From Marchantia polymorpha subsp. ruderalis (taxonomy: Eukaryota; Streptophyta; Marchantiopsida; Marchantiales; Marchantiaceae): 64,000 bases of DNA. The stretch is taken from the NCBI GenBank assembly GCA_037833965.1, contig AP031351.1, forward strand, positions 18,426,501-18,490,500, read 5' to 3'. Shown one piece after another: positions 49,906 to 63,400 of the stretch; within the stretch, counting starts at the first letter, position 1; every line of letters starts with the position of its first letter. Below the pieces are notes generated by a model. It saw nothing but the letters and a program-made list of their open reading frames with translations, did not search any database and was not told the DNA's origin. The translations under genes and the position numbers were made by a program.

Positions 49906-52429
49906 ATGGCAGCAGGTTCGGAAAGCATGTCTGTCACGCAGCAAGGGTCATCAGCCTCTCAGTCTCAAGATGTTACCATGTCGGACGCGGTACCAACGCA
50001 CTTCGCACAACCCCAGGATGAGGCCATTTGGACAGCAGCTGAGAAAGGCGATCGATCATTCTTTGATACGCTGTCGGAGCCGCAAATTCTGAAAGCGCTC
50101 ACTCTGAAAAATGAAGACGGGCGATCCATTTTACACGTAGCGGCTGCTGCCGGACACTCGCAGGTACTGAAATGTACCTCCATCATCCACATTCGTCATT
50201 CTCTATCAGCCTAAAATGTCCGTATTCGAAAGAAGACCCCATTCAGCTATTTTTCATCATCGTAAGAAGTGTACCATTTCCAGATTTGACGAGAAAGCTT
50301 TGTGGGGAAAGTTTCGTACTCACTGCGGCGTAGAACTCTTCGTCTTAGAGGAGTTGAGGCTTGAGATTGTATCGATGTGCGAGTCTGTGAATTGAGTTCC
50401 CCATTCGATTACCGTTCCTGTTTCCGTATGCAGTCTACCTACGAACGTGTATAGGTGGAAATATCTGAGAATTTTAGTTTTTTGTGAGTTCGGAAGAGAT
50501 GGTCTGAACGAGGCTTCACACTAGTAAAGAATTACCACAACGAGAGCTTGTAGTCTAAAGAGAAACACGACTTCTATTTCTTTCGATGTAGGCTGTTATC
50601 ACCTCAATGGCATTCATGGATAAAGAAAGGGATTTTAGTTCAGAGAAAGCTTGAAAGCAGCTGTATGAACGTTGCCTGGTGCGTTTATGTGGAATAAGAG
50701 AATTGAATGTGTTGATAATCCAGGTTGTGAGTCTGCTGAGCGATGGTGTGGATGCAGCAGTAAGTGGCATAAACGCAGGTGACGATGAGGGTTGGACTCC
50801 ACTTCACTCTGCCGTTAGCGGAGGAAAGGCTGCTGTTGTCGAAGTCCTCTTAGCATCAGGTATGTTTGAGCATTTTACCTTGTCTTGTTCTTCCCAGAGC
50901 GTTGAAGTTGGGCCAAAAGGTGAACAAGCATACAGCAGCTAAGAGCAGCGAGCTTAATTACACTTCATATGCCCTGGACCCAATTTGTGTTAATCATAGG
51001 TATCTGAGTTGAGATCTATTTCCTGCTGAAACTAGCGACGTAAATTCTCCAAGAATATAAGTAGTTCCCTGTATAAAATCCGGAAGTGAAGCTGTGCAAT
51101 TGATGTCTTGCAAGCTGTGAAGAGAATGAAACAAGACGTTTCGGATTGTTGATCACTCATGCACCTTACAGATGATCTTCTGGAGTCTTCTTGAGATTGA
51201 ATAACGTCTTCGCGTCGTTATCTCATGCCCAGGAGCGGATGTTAATTTGGCTAATAACGGGGGTCGAACTGCTCTTCACTATGCTGCGAGTAAAGGTCAT
51301 AGCGATATAGCTAATATGCTAATTTCGAAGGGATCAAAGCTGAATCGGAAAGACAAGGTAATCTCTATTAAATCTTTTCCCACGGCTCGTCCAGACTAGT
51401 CTCATTGCCAGTGTGGTTGTATGAGAAATGTCGCCGTGTGCTATATTTCTTATTTACATTTGAGAGAATGGGTTCTACATCTCCTTCATTTCGAGTCGCA
51501 GGGGAAACTGTCGGATTTGGAAAAGTCCATTGTAGAAACCAACGGATTTGAATGGTTTTCCTTTCTATATTCGCAGGTGGGTTGCACTCCACTACATCGT
51601 GCGGCCAGCGCAGGACATTCGCAGGTGTGTGAGGTGTTGATCGAGGAGGGCGCAGATATAGACGCAACAGACGTAAATGGACAAACACCTATCACGCTGG
51701 CTACTATCTGTGACAATCGCCAGGTTTGCCTTATTACAATCTGAATCGCTCATTCGCTATACAGGTCCTTAAAATCTGTTTACGTCCTTGTCTGAACTGT
51801 AGTCGAAATGATTAATATCGAGTAGATTGCTTAGCTGCTGGAGATCAGGTCAGTTGAGTCTATTGTGCTGTCTATGAATGATCCAGACCTTCACATTTGC
51901 AATTAGTACAGTTGCACCTTATTTATCAACTGGCAGAGACAGGACTCAAACTTCTTCGTAGTTTTTACCTAGTATAATCCAAATAGCCCTCGCTTAGCTA
52001 GTCGATGAGAAACCACCAACACATGCAAGGTCGTTCTTTCTGACAATGTAACCAGCAGGAGATTTCCATAGCTTGTCTTCAAGCTATGGAAACCAAGAGT
52101 CCATTATCTTTCACTTGAGTTGTAAAGTTCGGATGAGCTAAATTTCCTGTCACTCTGCTTATGCAGCCTGCATCAAATTAGATTTGTTTGGAGGTATATG
52201 CTGAATTCAGTTGAGATTCAGGCATAGATTCCGTTCACTCAGGTGTCCCTCCTTGCACATGGTGCTGATTCTTGTTTGTGGGAGTGACTGACAGGTGGCA
52301 CTTCTTCTGTTAAGAAATGGAGCAGATCTTGATATAGAGGACACGGAAGGATACACGGTTCTGGGTAGAGCCAACGACGAACTTCGGGCTGTTCTTATTG
52401 ATGCTGCCAAAGTCATGGCGGAAGGTTAA
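49906..52429 (+). CDS. gankyrin-like ankyrin protein (PSMD10 homologue)
   Basis: Five exons: 49906-50163, 50724-50859, 51233-51357, 51577-51723, 52295-52429. All phases agree: 801 nt, 266 residues. After a serine/glutamine-rich N terminus come six ankyrin repeats: GRSILHVAAAAGHSQ, GWTPLHSAVSGGKAAVVEVL, GRTALHYAASKGHSDIA, GCTPLHRAASAGHSQVCEVL, GQTPITLATICDNRQ and EGYTVLGRANDELR. The order and the C terminus (LIDAAKVMAEG) follow Arabidopsis At2g03430, homologous to gankyrin, the assembly chaperone of the 26S proteasome regulatory particle that binds an RPT subunit. Three of the four introns (1, 3 and 4) are phase 0 and break the repeats at equivalent positions. The proteasome role is inferred from the family. 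Confidence 0.93.
52063..52092. repeat. perfect hairpin in intron 4 of the gankyrin gene
   Basis: TTTCCATAGCTTG and CAAGCTATGGAAA form a perfect 13-bp stem around a TCTT loop. It lies in the fourth intron, about 200 bases before exon 5. Role unknown. Confidence 0.9.
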
Positions 52430-54834
52430 GAAAATTGTACATTTTGATCAGCTCTTTTTGTAGATAGTATGAGGACAGTTTGTATAGTCAGTGAGAGAAT
52501 TTATATAAGTCGTAATGGACAGTAATGAAGAAGATACTGCAACAAGCACACCAATTTTGACACTGTTGAGCATCGGAAGCCTGATCTGTCTGTGCTGTAG
52601 ATTCCATTGTCCTGCTGAATATGGTCATTCATGTCGATTCTTGTGCAATTATTTAACGTCAAGTATCTAGCAGTCTAGAAAGTGCTAAGATGTCCTTTGC
52701 CTTGAACTCACTCTTTCTTGGAGTTTTACATGTATGTGTCAAAACTCACCTTTGTAATGGTATTCTTGATGATAATCTCAGACTAATTTTCACATGGTCT
52801 GGAGCCATCGGTCTCCTACAAACTTGGGAGAGACCTGTTTATACTGCAGAGTGTACAAACCTGTCTCCCGTGGAGTCTACCCATCGATAACTCCCGCGCA
52901 AAAGTAGTGCACTTGTCACGAACTACAGCGAGCACTAGATTTAGTATTGTTCCTCACTCCCATCCTATTAACAGTCTCCGGAATCACATAACTGGATACC
53001 AGTTTCTCTGATCGAACGTAGAAGGTAGAGACTTGTCAGTATTGCAAACTCTTGACCTTAAAAAAGTAGAAATCAGCTTTGAAAGAAACCCTATGAAGTT
53101 TCTATCAATATCTTCTTGAAAAAAAAGGCTAAATACGATCACGAGAGGGACATTCCTGAGGTGGTGAGCAGGAGTAACCCAGATATGATAACGTGTGTGC
53201 TAAAAATATTCTTGCGTCGAACAAAGATCAAGAGTTGCCTTGTTTTTTTGATGTAAATGTTGTTGTGAGCTATGTCTTCTGATTCACATATATCTATTTA
53301 AGGTATATTGTTGCGCGCAGCATATTATATGATTATGGTTTCATATTTGCTGTGTCATTGTGTTGTCAACTTTGAGGTTGATTGTGCGGATAAGCAAGAT
53401 CATTCGAGTTTTTTCTCAAGAGAACCTCATTACGTCATAACATTGGGGGATGATCATCATGTTGTGATTGGATAAGCTTTTGTTGCGACTTTTTGGGCTG
53501 AGTTGATACAACGGTGTCATTGAAGAAGAGTTATTTAGAAGCATAGACTTCTAGGGTTAAGAGTGGATGCTCTTTTGAGTTTGTTGTTAACCTTTGATTC
53601 CAAGATTATGAGAATGTTTAGCACGGATCGAGAGAGCGAGGGAGATGATTTCATAGAAGAATTTGATTGACTGGAGATTCACAACCTTCTTTCCTTATTT
53701 TGTTTTATAGCTTAGATTGTCCAAGCAGTTGGAGTGTTGGCGAGAGACGATCACTATAATCTCAGCATGAGCACTAAAGATTCTTCAAGTTCTGGACACA
53801 TTATCGGTCTTCAAATTACATTACATTGTCCATATATAATGATTTGTGGTGTCAACTTATCTTGTGTCAAATACATGGTAGGGGTGAAATCAGTCGAGTT
53901 GGGAAACGTGTGGAGGTTTAAATTTTTTTTCTTTCATTATGGATTCTTTGCACATAGGGCTAAAATAATCAAGATTTACAAACTAAAGTACTGTCTACCC
54001 TAAACTACGAGAGATAATCATTATAACTATATATGGATCATTTTTTAAATATTAATACACCATCATTTGTTTATATTTATCAAACTAACTTACAGAATTT
54101 GTCACAAAATTCTGGAACAGAGTATTCAAGGTAATTCTAAGTGCATGAGTCGATCGTTGATTGTTACCGATTGGGTAATATGGTCACTTGCTATGTAGTG
54201 TTGATATATGATATTGGACTCTTGATATGTGTGGTTGAAAATGTCACATTATTACAAAAGACATCCTTTAATATATCTAACTCAACATGCAAGAGGAGTA
54301 AGCTGTGATTGTTAGTTTCAGGAAGCATTCACCAATTTCAGCAACCAATTTAGATTATTAGTCTACAACATACAGACTTGATGATTGTTAAAGACATGTG
54401 AGGAAGTCTTCATCATCACGATAAATTATTGAGGTACTTATGTGTTTTTGAACGAACAATGAGACGTTGGACATAAGGTGAGTCACATCACAATACACAT
54501 TGGATGACAATATTGATATCATTCATATCATATGGATTTTATTTTGATTTCTAACAATCAAAATTACAATATGAATCCCCAGTGAGTTAAAAAACCCAGT
54601 TTGGTCAATGGTGGTGGAATACCAATCCTGAATCATACATTCATGTTCATTCCATGACTAGTCTGATATCAACATGACATTGTGAACTATAAATTGGATC
54701 AAATTGTAACTACTGCCACTTGCACTCTGAATGCCAAATCTGATCACATTTTCCTTCATTGAGAGACGAACATAACTTGATAAAAATGACGAAAAAGAAC
54801 AACTTCAAAGCCAAGGGACTCGAAGGATGTTTGG
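52430..54834. other. intergenic, becoming AT-rich
   Basis: 3' flank of the gankyrin gene, then AT-rich sequence from about 53000 with no coherent coding signal. Short frames near 52690 and 53734 lack motifs. Confidence 0.5.
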
Positions 54835-54905
54835 GATGCAAGGGCGTTTGGATTTGAACGCCCTTGCATCTGCTTTCATGCGACATCCTGGGGACACCGG
54901 TGTCC
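54835..54905. repeat. two perfect palindromes side by side
   Basis: GATGCAAGGGCGTT (54835-54848) and its exact complement (54857-54870) form a 14-bp stem with an 8-base loop. Twenty-one bases on, GGACACCGGTGTCC (54892-54905) is a perfect 14-bp palindrome without a loop. Confidence 0.92.
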
Positions 54906-55105
54906 GAGGACATTTGACGAAAGTAAACTGCTGAATTTCTTGTTTCTCGGAGATTGCTTCCGGCCACTTTGCGGCATAAAGCTTGGAGTCTTTTCCGGTG
55001 ATAAATGTCATCTCGGCCACCAAAGTCGTCCATTTTGTAGGAGAAGAAGGCGAGAGAGGCGCCAGCAAGCCGGGGGAAGAAATCTCCCGTTTGCCGGTTC
55101 CCACA

Positions 55106-56180
55106 ATGATGGTTACCGTTGAGAAATATAAACAGCGGAAGTTATTGCGTGAATTTCAGCTCTTTATTTTTGTTGACCACTATAATTCGGTTGTGGGATT
55201 CTGTTCGATACTCCGAATTGGTAGGAAGCTTTACGGGTGTCATTGACTGATTCGCAGGGGACTGCCAACGTCTGCCGCAAGTAAAGCAAACGCGGCACTC
55301 CGTGGTTTTGCATGCTCCAGCATCCACAGAACTCATGCTCCGGTTACATCAGACTTACGGGACCTTCACTTCAACCCCGGTTAGCGTCCTGCTTCACTAA
55401 GAAGATCATGAGCAAATATAGAAGAAGATGTGATCGAAATAGATTTTTGCAGAAGAGGCGAGGGAAACGCCCTCGATCGTGCCACACTTTGCTACGGCCC
55501 GAAATCAGGAGTCGATTTCCATGCAACTTCCAGCATCCTCTGCTACTGTGTGTCATGTATCCCGCCGCATTTCACATTACTGTATGGCACAAGATGAGCT
55601 TCCGTTGTGTTGAAAAAAATCGCACGGACGTCCATCCATCTGCCGAGAACCACTGTGGGTAGGAGGAGCCTACGATGGTTGAGTTACTTGCCCTTCCAAG
55701 CAGACCATGCATGTCATGCATGTCTTCGTGTGGTGACCGTCATCATCAACGAACGGAAGAGTTTCTCTTGGTGAAGTAACTCAAGCACTCGACTTCGGTG
55801 AGCGAGCTTTTGACTGCGATGCTAATCATGTGCGAAACACGTTGACAGAAGCCAGACATAAGCCCGAAAGGTCGATGGAGCGATAATTGTCCCGCCGATG
55901 AGAACATCACGGGAGGTCCCGGAGTCCCAGACCCCAAGCGAGCACGGGCCCGCGTTCAAGGCATCGCTGCAATGTAGGTCTGGAGACGCTAGGTCTGCCC
56001 ACCAGCCACACACGAGCCGAGACAGAATAGACTCCGGAGTCTCCTGTTGACAGTTCCACCTCATCCAATCCGAAGGACGACGCAGATGAAGGGAGCACCT
56101 GGCGCCTTGGGTTGCTCGCTGCCAGGAGGCCCAGGCCCCACACTATCAAAAGGTGTTTTCTTGCTCTGTAGTACGGTAAC
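55106..56180. other. no recognised gene
   Basis: Balanced-composition intergenic DNA with overlapping short frames on both strands, none with motifs or splice partners I can defend. Confidence 0.4.
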
Positions 56181-56270
56181 AACTTTCGGAGTAACAAGGT
56201 GAGAATCGAAATAAGAACTGAATTCAACTTTCGGAGTAAAAAGGTGAGAATAGAAATAAGAACTGATTTC
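56181..56270. repeat. 45-bp tandem duplication
   Basis: Two 45-bp units (56181-56225 and 56226-56270), each starting AACTTTCGGAGTAA, differ at three positions. The unit length is a multiple of three. Confidence 0.92.
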
Positions 56271-57415
56271 AAGATTCCTGAATTTGAATGCAGAAGAAAA
56301 TGGGTCCAACTCCCTGCTGTAACTCCGTCGGTGTCCGGGTGCTCGTAACAATCCAACATAAAACAAGAAAGAAAGGGCGAGCGAGAGGAGCTATTGATTG
56401 CGTCACCATCGAGGAGCCGGCACAGCTGGAGGAACGGAGGCACGAGCATGAGTTGCCGCTGGCACCCCAATGATCCACTCGATTGCCGTACAGTGATGGT
56501 AGTTGTCGTCGTTCTGCGGAAGAACATGAGTTCATGTCAGCGCCCCCATAGCTGGAGGAGAATCAATGGTTCTCCAAGTTGGGGAAATGGTGAAAGAAAG
56601 TAAAGAAACGGGAGGGAAGGAGTGATTGGTGTCCGAGGACCATCGGACACGGAGGATGGTCTGATCGGACGAGGACGGGTCGACGGCGTCGGGTTCCGGG
56701 GTCCGGGGCGGAGTGCGAGATGAAAATGGCGCAGCAGTCTCCAAAACGACAAGAGGGGACATGGATTTTGCTGCTTTGCGAGCAGGCTGTCGACAGACCG
56801 GGAGGTACAGTGGTAGCGGGAGAGAAGGGGAGGCAGCGGGGTAGAAAGAGCAGCAGGGGAGCCAGACGGAGCGAAAGAGGGGGACGGAGGGAGCAAAGGG
56901 AACAAGAGATGTGGTACGGTACATTGTACAGTCTGCCATACGGGACAGCCAGCAATGTAAAACAGATGGTTACATGCCAGAAGATAACAAGAAGATGAGC
57001 TTTAGGTGGAGCGAGGGGGCGTAGACGAGAATTGGGCCCAAATCCATCGCAGTAGTGTGTTGGGAATCGGACTGGCGAGCGCGAGAGATACAGAGGTAGA
57101 GACGGTCAGAAATGGCCTTAGGAGAGCTCACATTTCCTACATGCAAATGATGATATTCACTGCGAGGGAGCTACGAGTACTCGGAGGGGAGAGACAGGTC
57201 GGACGGTAGGTCGTGCTGGTCTTTATCGATCGAGGATGGTAATGGTTCTTGATGCGTGAAAGGCGCCTTGCTCGGGCTACTTTGTAAGCAAGGATCGGAT
57301 GGATTCCGAGTGGCAAACGACTTTGGCTCCCGCTTTCAGGAGAGAGCAGAATGTTGGCTAATTGGCGAATGAGATAAACGGACAAGCGTTGGAGAATTAT
57401 GTGCCTGTGATCCTG
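56271..57415 (+). promoter_or_regulatory. presumed promoter and leader of the EDR2-like gene
   Basis: Purine-rich on the plus strand (long GGGA/GAAAG-rich runs, about 56560-56900), so long spurious frames appear on the minus strand. No conserved protein is found. Position before the ATG at 57416 suggests promoter and 5' leader. Confidence 0.35.
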
Positions 57416-60400
57416 ATGGCGAATTCAATAGAGGGATTCTTATTCACTTTCGGGGAGAGCAGAACAAAACACATCTACTGCCTTTCCATATTCTGCGTGC
57501 TTACAGGACGTCGATTTGCTCAGTATAAACACAAAGGCGATCTGGTGTGTTTGCTTGTCCCTGAGAAAGATCTGCCGACTTATGAGCTTTCTTACCAACA
57601 TTCATATGTAGTTTTGGAAATTTTATTTTAAATTTCAAATTTCAACTCTGGCTGAGGCATTGAGTAATGTGATTAGATTGTCACGGATTTTCAAAAGTTT
57701 GCACGTTTGTGTTCATGTGGCCACCGAATGCACGAGGGGTTTGTGCATGAAATTTGACCGAAACTGCTGAAGCTGAATAGTGTGGTGCCCATGGTGGACA
57801 TTTTAAAAAATGAAACGCGAAAATGTCAGTCGCGATATTTGCAAAGCGGAGAGTCGAATGATACCTCGTCCCGAGTGCACAGCCTTTGAAACTTCAGCGT
57901 GCCACGTGTTGAGCCGTTTCCTGCAGCCATTGTAGACTTACCTGTGGCGACCAGGAAATTTTTTCGCGGATTCAAATTACTTCATGCTGCGTTGTGTTTC
58001 TGATCTATTTTAGCAACCTTTTCGACAGTCACACCTTCTAAACATTCTTACAGGCGAGACGTAGACTTAATCCGATAACGTTCTTTAGTTCCTTAGGAAG
58101 TTTAATTTACCACTAGTAGATTTGTTTATATTGTGCGCATCGCCTGGCGTGGTCATTCACATTGCGCAATTGACATGTAGCGTTATTGAACATCTGTCTA
58201 GGTGCCACTGCGATCAGGTTTACTGGACACTGACCACCGTGTGGAGGATACTGGGAGACAACTAGTCAATGGAAAAGTACGAGCTCAAACACTAAGCTCC
58301 ATGATGCCTCAGTATCTTGATTGCTCAAAGAAGAATCGGATTATGACTGTTAGCCTGTCGTAGAGGGCGACTAACATAGTATACTTTGAGATCAACTGGC
58401 AGCTAGCACTTTGTTTACTTCCTTCCTCTCAGTGCCTAGCGTTTAAAAATCAGTTGTTACTCCATGACGAAGTTTAGACGAAGTTTGGATGGGTGACTTT
58501 CGAAGTTATTCCTTTCTCGACCAGAGCTTGTCAACTTAACAACGGCAAGCTCGAATAGCCGAAACTTCGGTATTTTCTAAGTAAATTCAAATTCCCTTTC
58601 CAGGTCCTTTATACTCTCCGTCTGTACGACGTCTCTGACCCTGCCAAGGAAGTCCTTGTAAGTGCTCATTGTACCTCCATTCGTTTCTTGTACATGCTCA
58701 TTAAGGTCTCGGAGAAAAGATTTTTTTCCAACAGGCATTAGTCTCCTACAAATCTACGTTACACACTACTAGGTCTTTATGCACACCTCAACTACAATCG
58801 GTTTCAATTTTATAAATAGCCTGGGCTCTAAGTTCCATTTTTTGGTATCAAATTTCTTTCAGCTTGGAGCTGTTAGTCCAGAAGAGATTGCTGAATGGAG
58901 GAAATCAATCACTTCTGTGCTTGAGAGGGTGAGTGTTGAACCTCTCTTCAACTGAATGTTTTTTAATTCTGGAATCTTAATAATACCGTGAATTGGGTTC
59001 TAAATCGAAAACAGAACCTTCAAACACAGTACCTAGTCCTTCTACGCTTTTAATTACTATGCTGAAGCATTTGGTGCTAACTGACCTGTGTGTCGTAGCC
59101 TATAGGTGCAACTCCGGAACCATGGTCACCTGCCGGAGGCTTTGGGCGGAGCTTCTCGAGCGAGGCTTTGTATGTTCGTCTTGTAAATTTTCTGCAATAA
59201 ACATAGTTTCTGTTTTATCATTTTCTGCTGCACATCGTTGAAGACGGCAAAACTAAGGTGGAAAGTTTGTTTGAAGGAGTGATAATGATAACAACCAGAA
59301 GCATCTGGCGCGGACGACAAGTCCGTCCAATCTTGGCAATGGACAAGTTCACAAGGGACTTGCCAGATTAGTCACAATCGGCCAAGGTGAGCTGTCAAAT
59401 CAGCATAAATTGCGCACAATCGTATTTCTGGATTTTAGTTCTTCTTTGAGAAACTAAGAATCTTGATACATGAGTGCTTGAATGATAGTTATGAAACGCA
59501 TATAGTATGGTCCTTCTTTACACCACACTTGAACTGTAATTGGCACTCCTTTTCCATTCACCTTCCAATAATAGTAGTAGCAGTAGTAGTTATAATGTAT
59601 TTGCCTTGTGTCCTGTGCTAATTGTTAGCATTTCACGTGCAAATAAGCTTGAGAAAGCTCTATGGGTATGACCATACAACAATTTCAACACCATCTAGAT
59701 GATGTAAAACGATAACATGAGAAAGGGCTTCCAGTGCGATTGATGAATCATGTTCGATAGAAAGTGATCGCCTTGTGACTCAACTCAGCTGTCAAATGTA
59801 TGTCGGTGGATTTTGATGGTTTGTAGAGAGTCCGTTAAGCACTTCAAGTGCTGATGCGCCCGGCGAAGATGAGAAAGCATCATCCGGAGGGTCAACAAGC
59901 AAGTGGAGACTCGTACGTTGTGAGAATGGTCCGTACTCCCACCTCCGGCATAATAAAGTACTTGAGTGGGCACCATATTAGCACGCGAGAATTCGATCAG
60001 TTATCAATGAATCTCTTCACTCATAGTTTGGTTCTCAAATTATTCGTAGGAAACAAAGTAGACCTCTAGCCTTCGTAATTAGACTAAGATCCCATTTACC
60101 GATTGAAGACTTCTCAAGAACCCTATGCCAGGTGTTGTGGTGTCAGTTCACGGTTGAATTTATCTTGAATCCATGCTGAGAGGCCGTCGATCCGTGACGC
60201 ACTCCCTCGCTTCATATGGTCTCTTCATAACTCTCTTGTAAATTCTCTCATCCTCTGGCTTAGAGCTCTTGTATTCTTTGTGGTGTCAATTTTAACACAG
60301 ACTATTGTGTGGACAGGACTTCGCTACTTTGAGGAGATTCCTGACACCCCAAAGTGGAAGGTAAATGTCTGTCCTTCGAAATATGAAGTTCATTGTAGTT

Positions 60401-63400
60401 GAGATGTGGCCATGGTTATCCTCATAAGACTACGATAATCAGGTGAAATTTAACACTGAACTTCGTATTTTCATAAACGGTGACAGTGTGCAGATATTGA
60501 GATAGTTTTGGTGGGAGTCTGGCCATTGCCGATTGACATTGCTTTCATATCGGAGAATTGATGAAATTTTGCTTGCTAAACATGCACTTGATTTCGCAGT
60601 TGCCGGTCATGAAATCTGTCGGAGTGGTCAAAGCTTCAGCAAGCCAAATATTTGACCTGATTATGAGCTATGGACAGGAACGCTCACAGTAAGTTCCCAA
60701 AGAGTGATGATTATAGTGCTGTGGATTAACTCTCTACGTGTATATAACTGAAGGCCTAATTAGCAAACATGTATCAGGTGGGATCATACGATCCAATCAT
60801 CAAAGATTGTGGAGACTATCGATGGGCATTCTGATGTTGTTCACATATGCCTACGCCAAGATTGGATGTAAGTCACTGGTCATTCGTGCTCATTGGTCAT
60901 CCTACTGCCCTAGTTTTAAGTTTTCTTTTTCGTGAGCATTCTATCGTTTTCAAGAGTTTTTACATCAAGAATTACTACAGCTACTGATTTTGCTGACAGT
61001 AACCTTTCTCAATGAACCTGGTTCCCAAACTTAGGTGGCTTCGACCAAGGGATCTCTGCATATCTAGATACTGGAAGCGAGAAGAGAACGGAGCCTATGG
61101 TTAGTTTACTCCCATCGTCATCAAGATTTATTTCCCTTTAGAACGTAGCAAAGCTGAATAGAATTTGCTCTGCCTCCAGAGTAAGCTTCTCATAGCTGTC
61201 CCAAATGGTTGAAGATATAGTGTAAGGGAATCAGTTTCAGCACTCTGTAGTCTTTGGTGTATGCATGCTTCTGCATAGCAATAAACTTGAACCTTTCTGT
61301 CCCGTCATAAAGAAATCAGTATGTCATTATGTGACACAGAAGCAAGCGTTGTACTTTGTTCCACGTTAATATTGAGTATACTTGTGAAGTCGCATGTAGG
61401 CCTGCTTTTGATCATCTTGTTTTTCATGACTGCTGTCAGCTGTGTTTTACAGGTCCTTGCCAAAGTTCCCCATACAGACCTGCCATGTCAGAGCACTTAT
61501 CAACAGTACGAAAGCTGATGTTACCCCTTCGTCAATCGTTCATTTGAATGCAACGAATGAAGTGATGAATCTGAACTGAACTCGTTGAGGTTTTCCGATA
61601 AGAAACTTAGTCAAGCCATGATTTTCTCTTCAGTAGAAGGATGGTAATGAATTTTCTTTGGCAGGTGGAGGGTATATTGTGACCCCGCTGAAAGCTAGTT
61701 CCAGCGGAAAACCGCGTTCGTTGGTTGAGTATGTGCTTGAGATGGATATGACCGGTTGTACGTCCTGGATGAGCATGGGTCGTTCTGCATACCCTGCTTA
61801 TTTACGAGATACCCTCTTAAGTACCGTTGCAGGTGAGCTTAGTGGAATAGTTGTTTTCTTTATAGACGACTTATAAAATCAGAACATCAAGTATATATTG
61901 TAGATACGCGCATAGCTCGATAGGGTTCCTTTCTTTGTCCATGCCTTGATGTAGAAGACACTTGATCGATGGTCTTTTTACCATCGTTCAGGTGTCCAGG
62001 AGACATGACGTTTAAAACGACATTCTCGAACTACTTCAAGTTCAAAAGAGGGAGATTTCATATTTTCCGAGGGTAATTCCTCGTCCGTTTCTCAAGTTTC
62101 TACTACTGTGAAGAAGTAATTATGCACAGTGTGTTGGTTTTAACGGTAATCGTTGTGATCTTTGGTGTGGCAGGTATTCGTGATTACTATGCTGCTCAAC
62201 GAGTGGATTCAACTGTGACAATTGTGAAGAGGCACATTGTCGAGTTTGAGGAAGACTGCTCAAGTCCTCGTCATCCTTCGGAATCCATAAATGACGTCCC
62301 CTTTCTTGATTCCGATGATCTAGAAGAGTTTTATGATGCAACTATGGATCAGCTTTCAGACGTATCCGAGGTCGGTATCGCGTATTTTATGTCAGGAATT
62401 TGTGATGTGTCTGGCAGTGTTGATCTGCTGAAAAGTTCAAGTCTCCGTCAGATGCCTACTCATCAAGCTATCCGCTACGTAACTAATTATTTGTGTAGAA
62501 GGCAAAAGAAACGGTTTGTATAAGGGTTTACATCGTACTTCTGTTCATGGGCAGTATGTCAAGACGACAAGCTTTCTCTCCTGCTGCTTCCCATATATCT
62601 TTCGAAATCCCTGAATTTTGTGATTCTTCCTTCAGGGCACAGTTGACACATGCGAATTTGTTGTGGAAGCTACTCATGCCAAGAGCAGTCACAAAAGAGG
62701 TATCATCTCTTTTGATTCTATGCAAGTCATGTGTTGTAAGCTGCGTGCATGTAACATGGTCCTTTGTTACAATGAAAATGGACGATGTCCGATTGTCTTG
62801 GAGATGACTGTCAATCTGAAGGAAAACCTTGTTATGATCCAGATCTCTCGCAATATATAGAATTCAATTATGCGTGAGACTTATGTCTACCCTTCTGTTT
62901 GCAGATGACTTGCCTGATGTCGATTGGTCGATATTCAAAGGTAATGTGCCAGTAGGTCCCCAAGAAGGCGGAAAACATTGCTACTCACAACCAAATAGCA
63001 GCGCTTTCAAAATTAAAGGGCCGAACTACTTACTCAACGGAGCTCTGGTAGGTCACTCCTAGACAAGAACACTCTCTTTGAACGAAGGATATTTCTGTGA
63101 GCTCTAGGAACGTCTTTTGATGCCATTTCCTAAGAAAGTATGTCTCGATGATATCTGTCATATCTGGTGTGCACATATATGTTAATCACATAAAGATTTA
63201 ATTCACCGATTCAGTAGATTAGTTTTGAAATGATCATGGGTAGTTTTTTATGACGAGGAATTATGTTTCGGATCGGCCCCTATTTCAATTATCAACGGAA
63301 CCATTTACATCGTAGTAGCAGGTCCCAGCAGGAGAACCTCTCTGCAAGCTTGTTACGGTTGACTGGTATAAAGGAAAAGAAAGAATGGATCACATTGCTG

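Noticed and set aside
45508..52429. Functional cluster of ubiquitin-proteasome genes (U-box ligase beside gankyrin)
   Set aside because: Adjacency of two genes is not evidence of co-regulation; each has its own long upstream region.
54805..55104. Minus-strand open frame of about 100 residues with balanced composition
   Set aside because: It runs through the two palindromes, has no motif and no splice partner; probably chance.
56532..56955. Three overlapping minus-strand frames of 120-135 codons
   Set aside because: Low-complexity pyrimidine-rich strand gives serine/proline-rich frames in all registers; more likely the leader of the EDR2-like gene.
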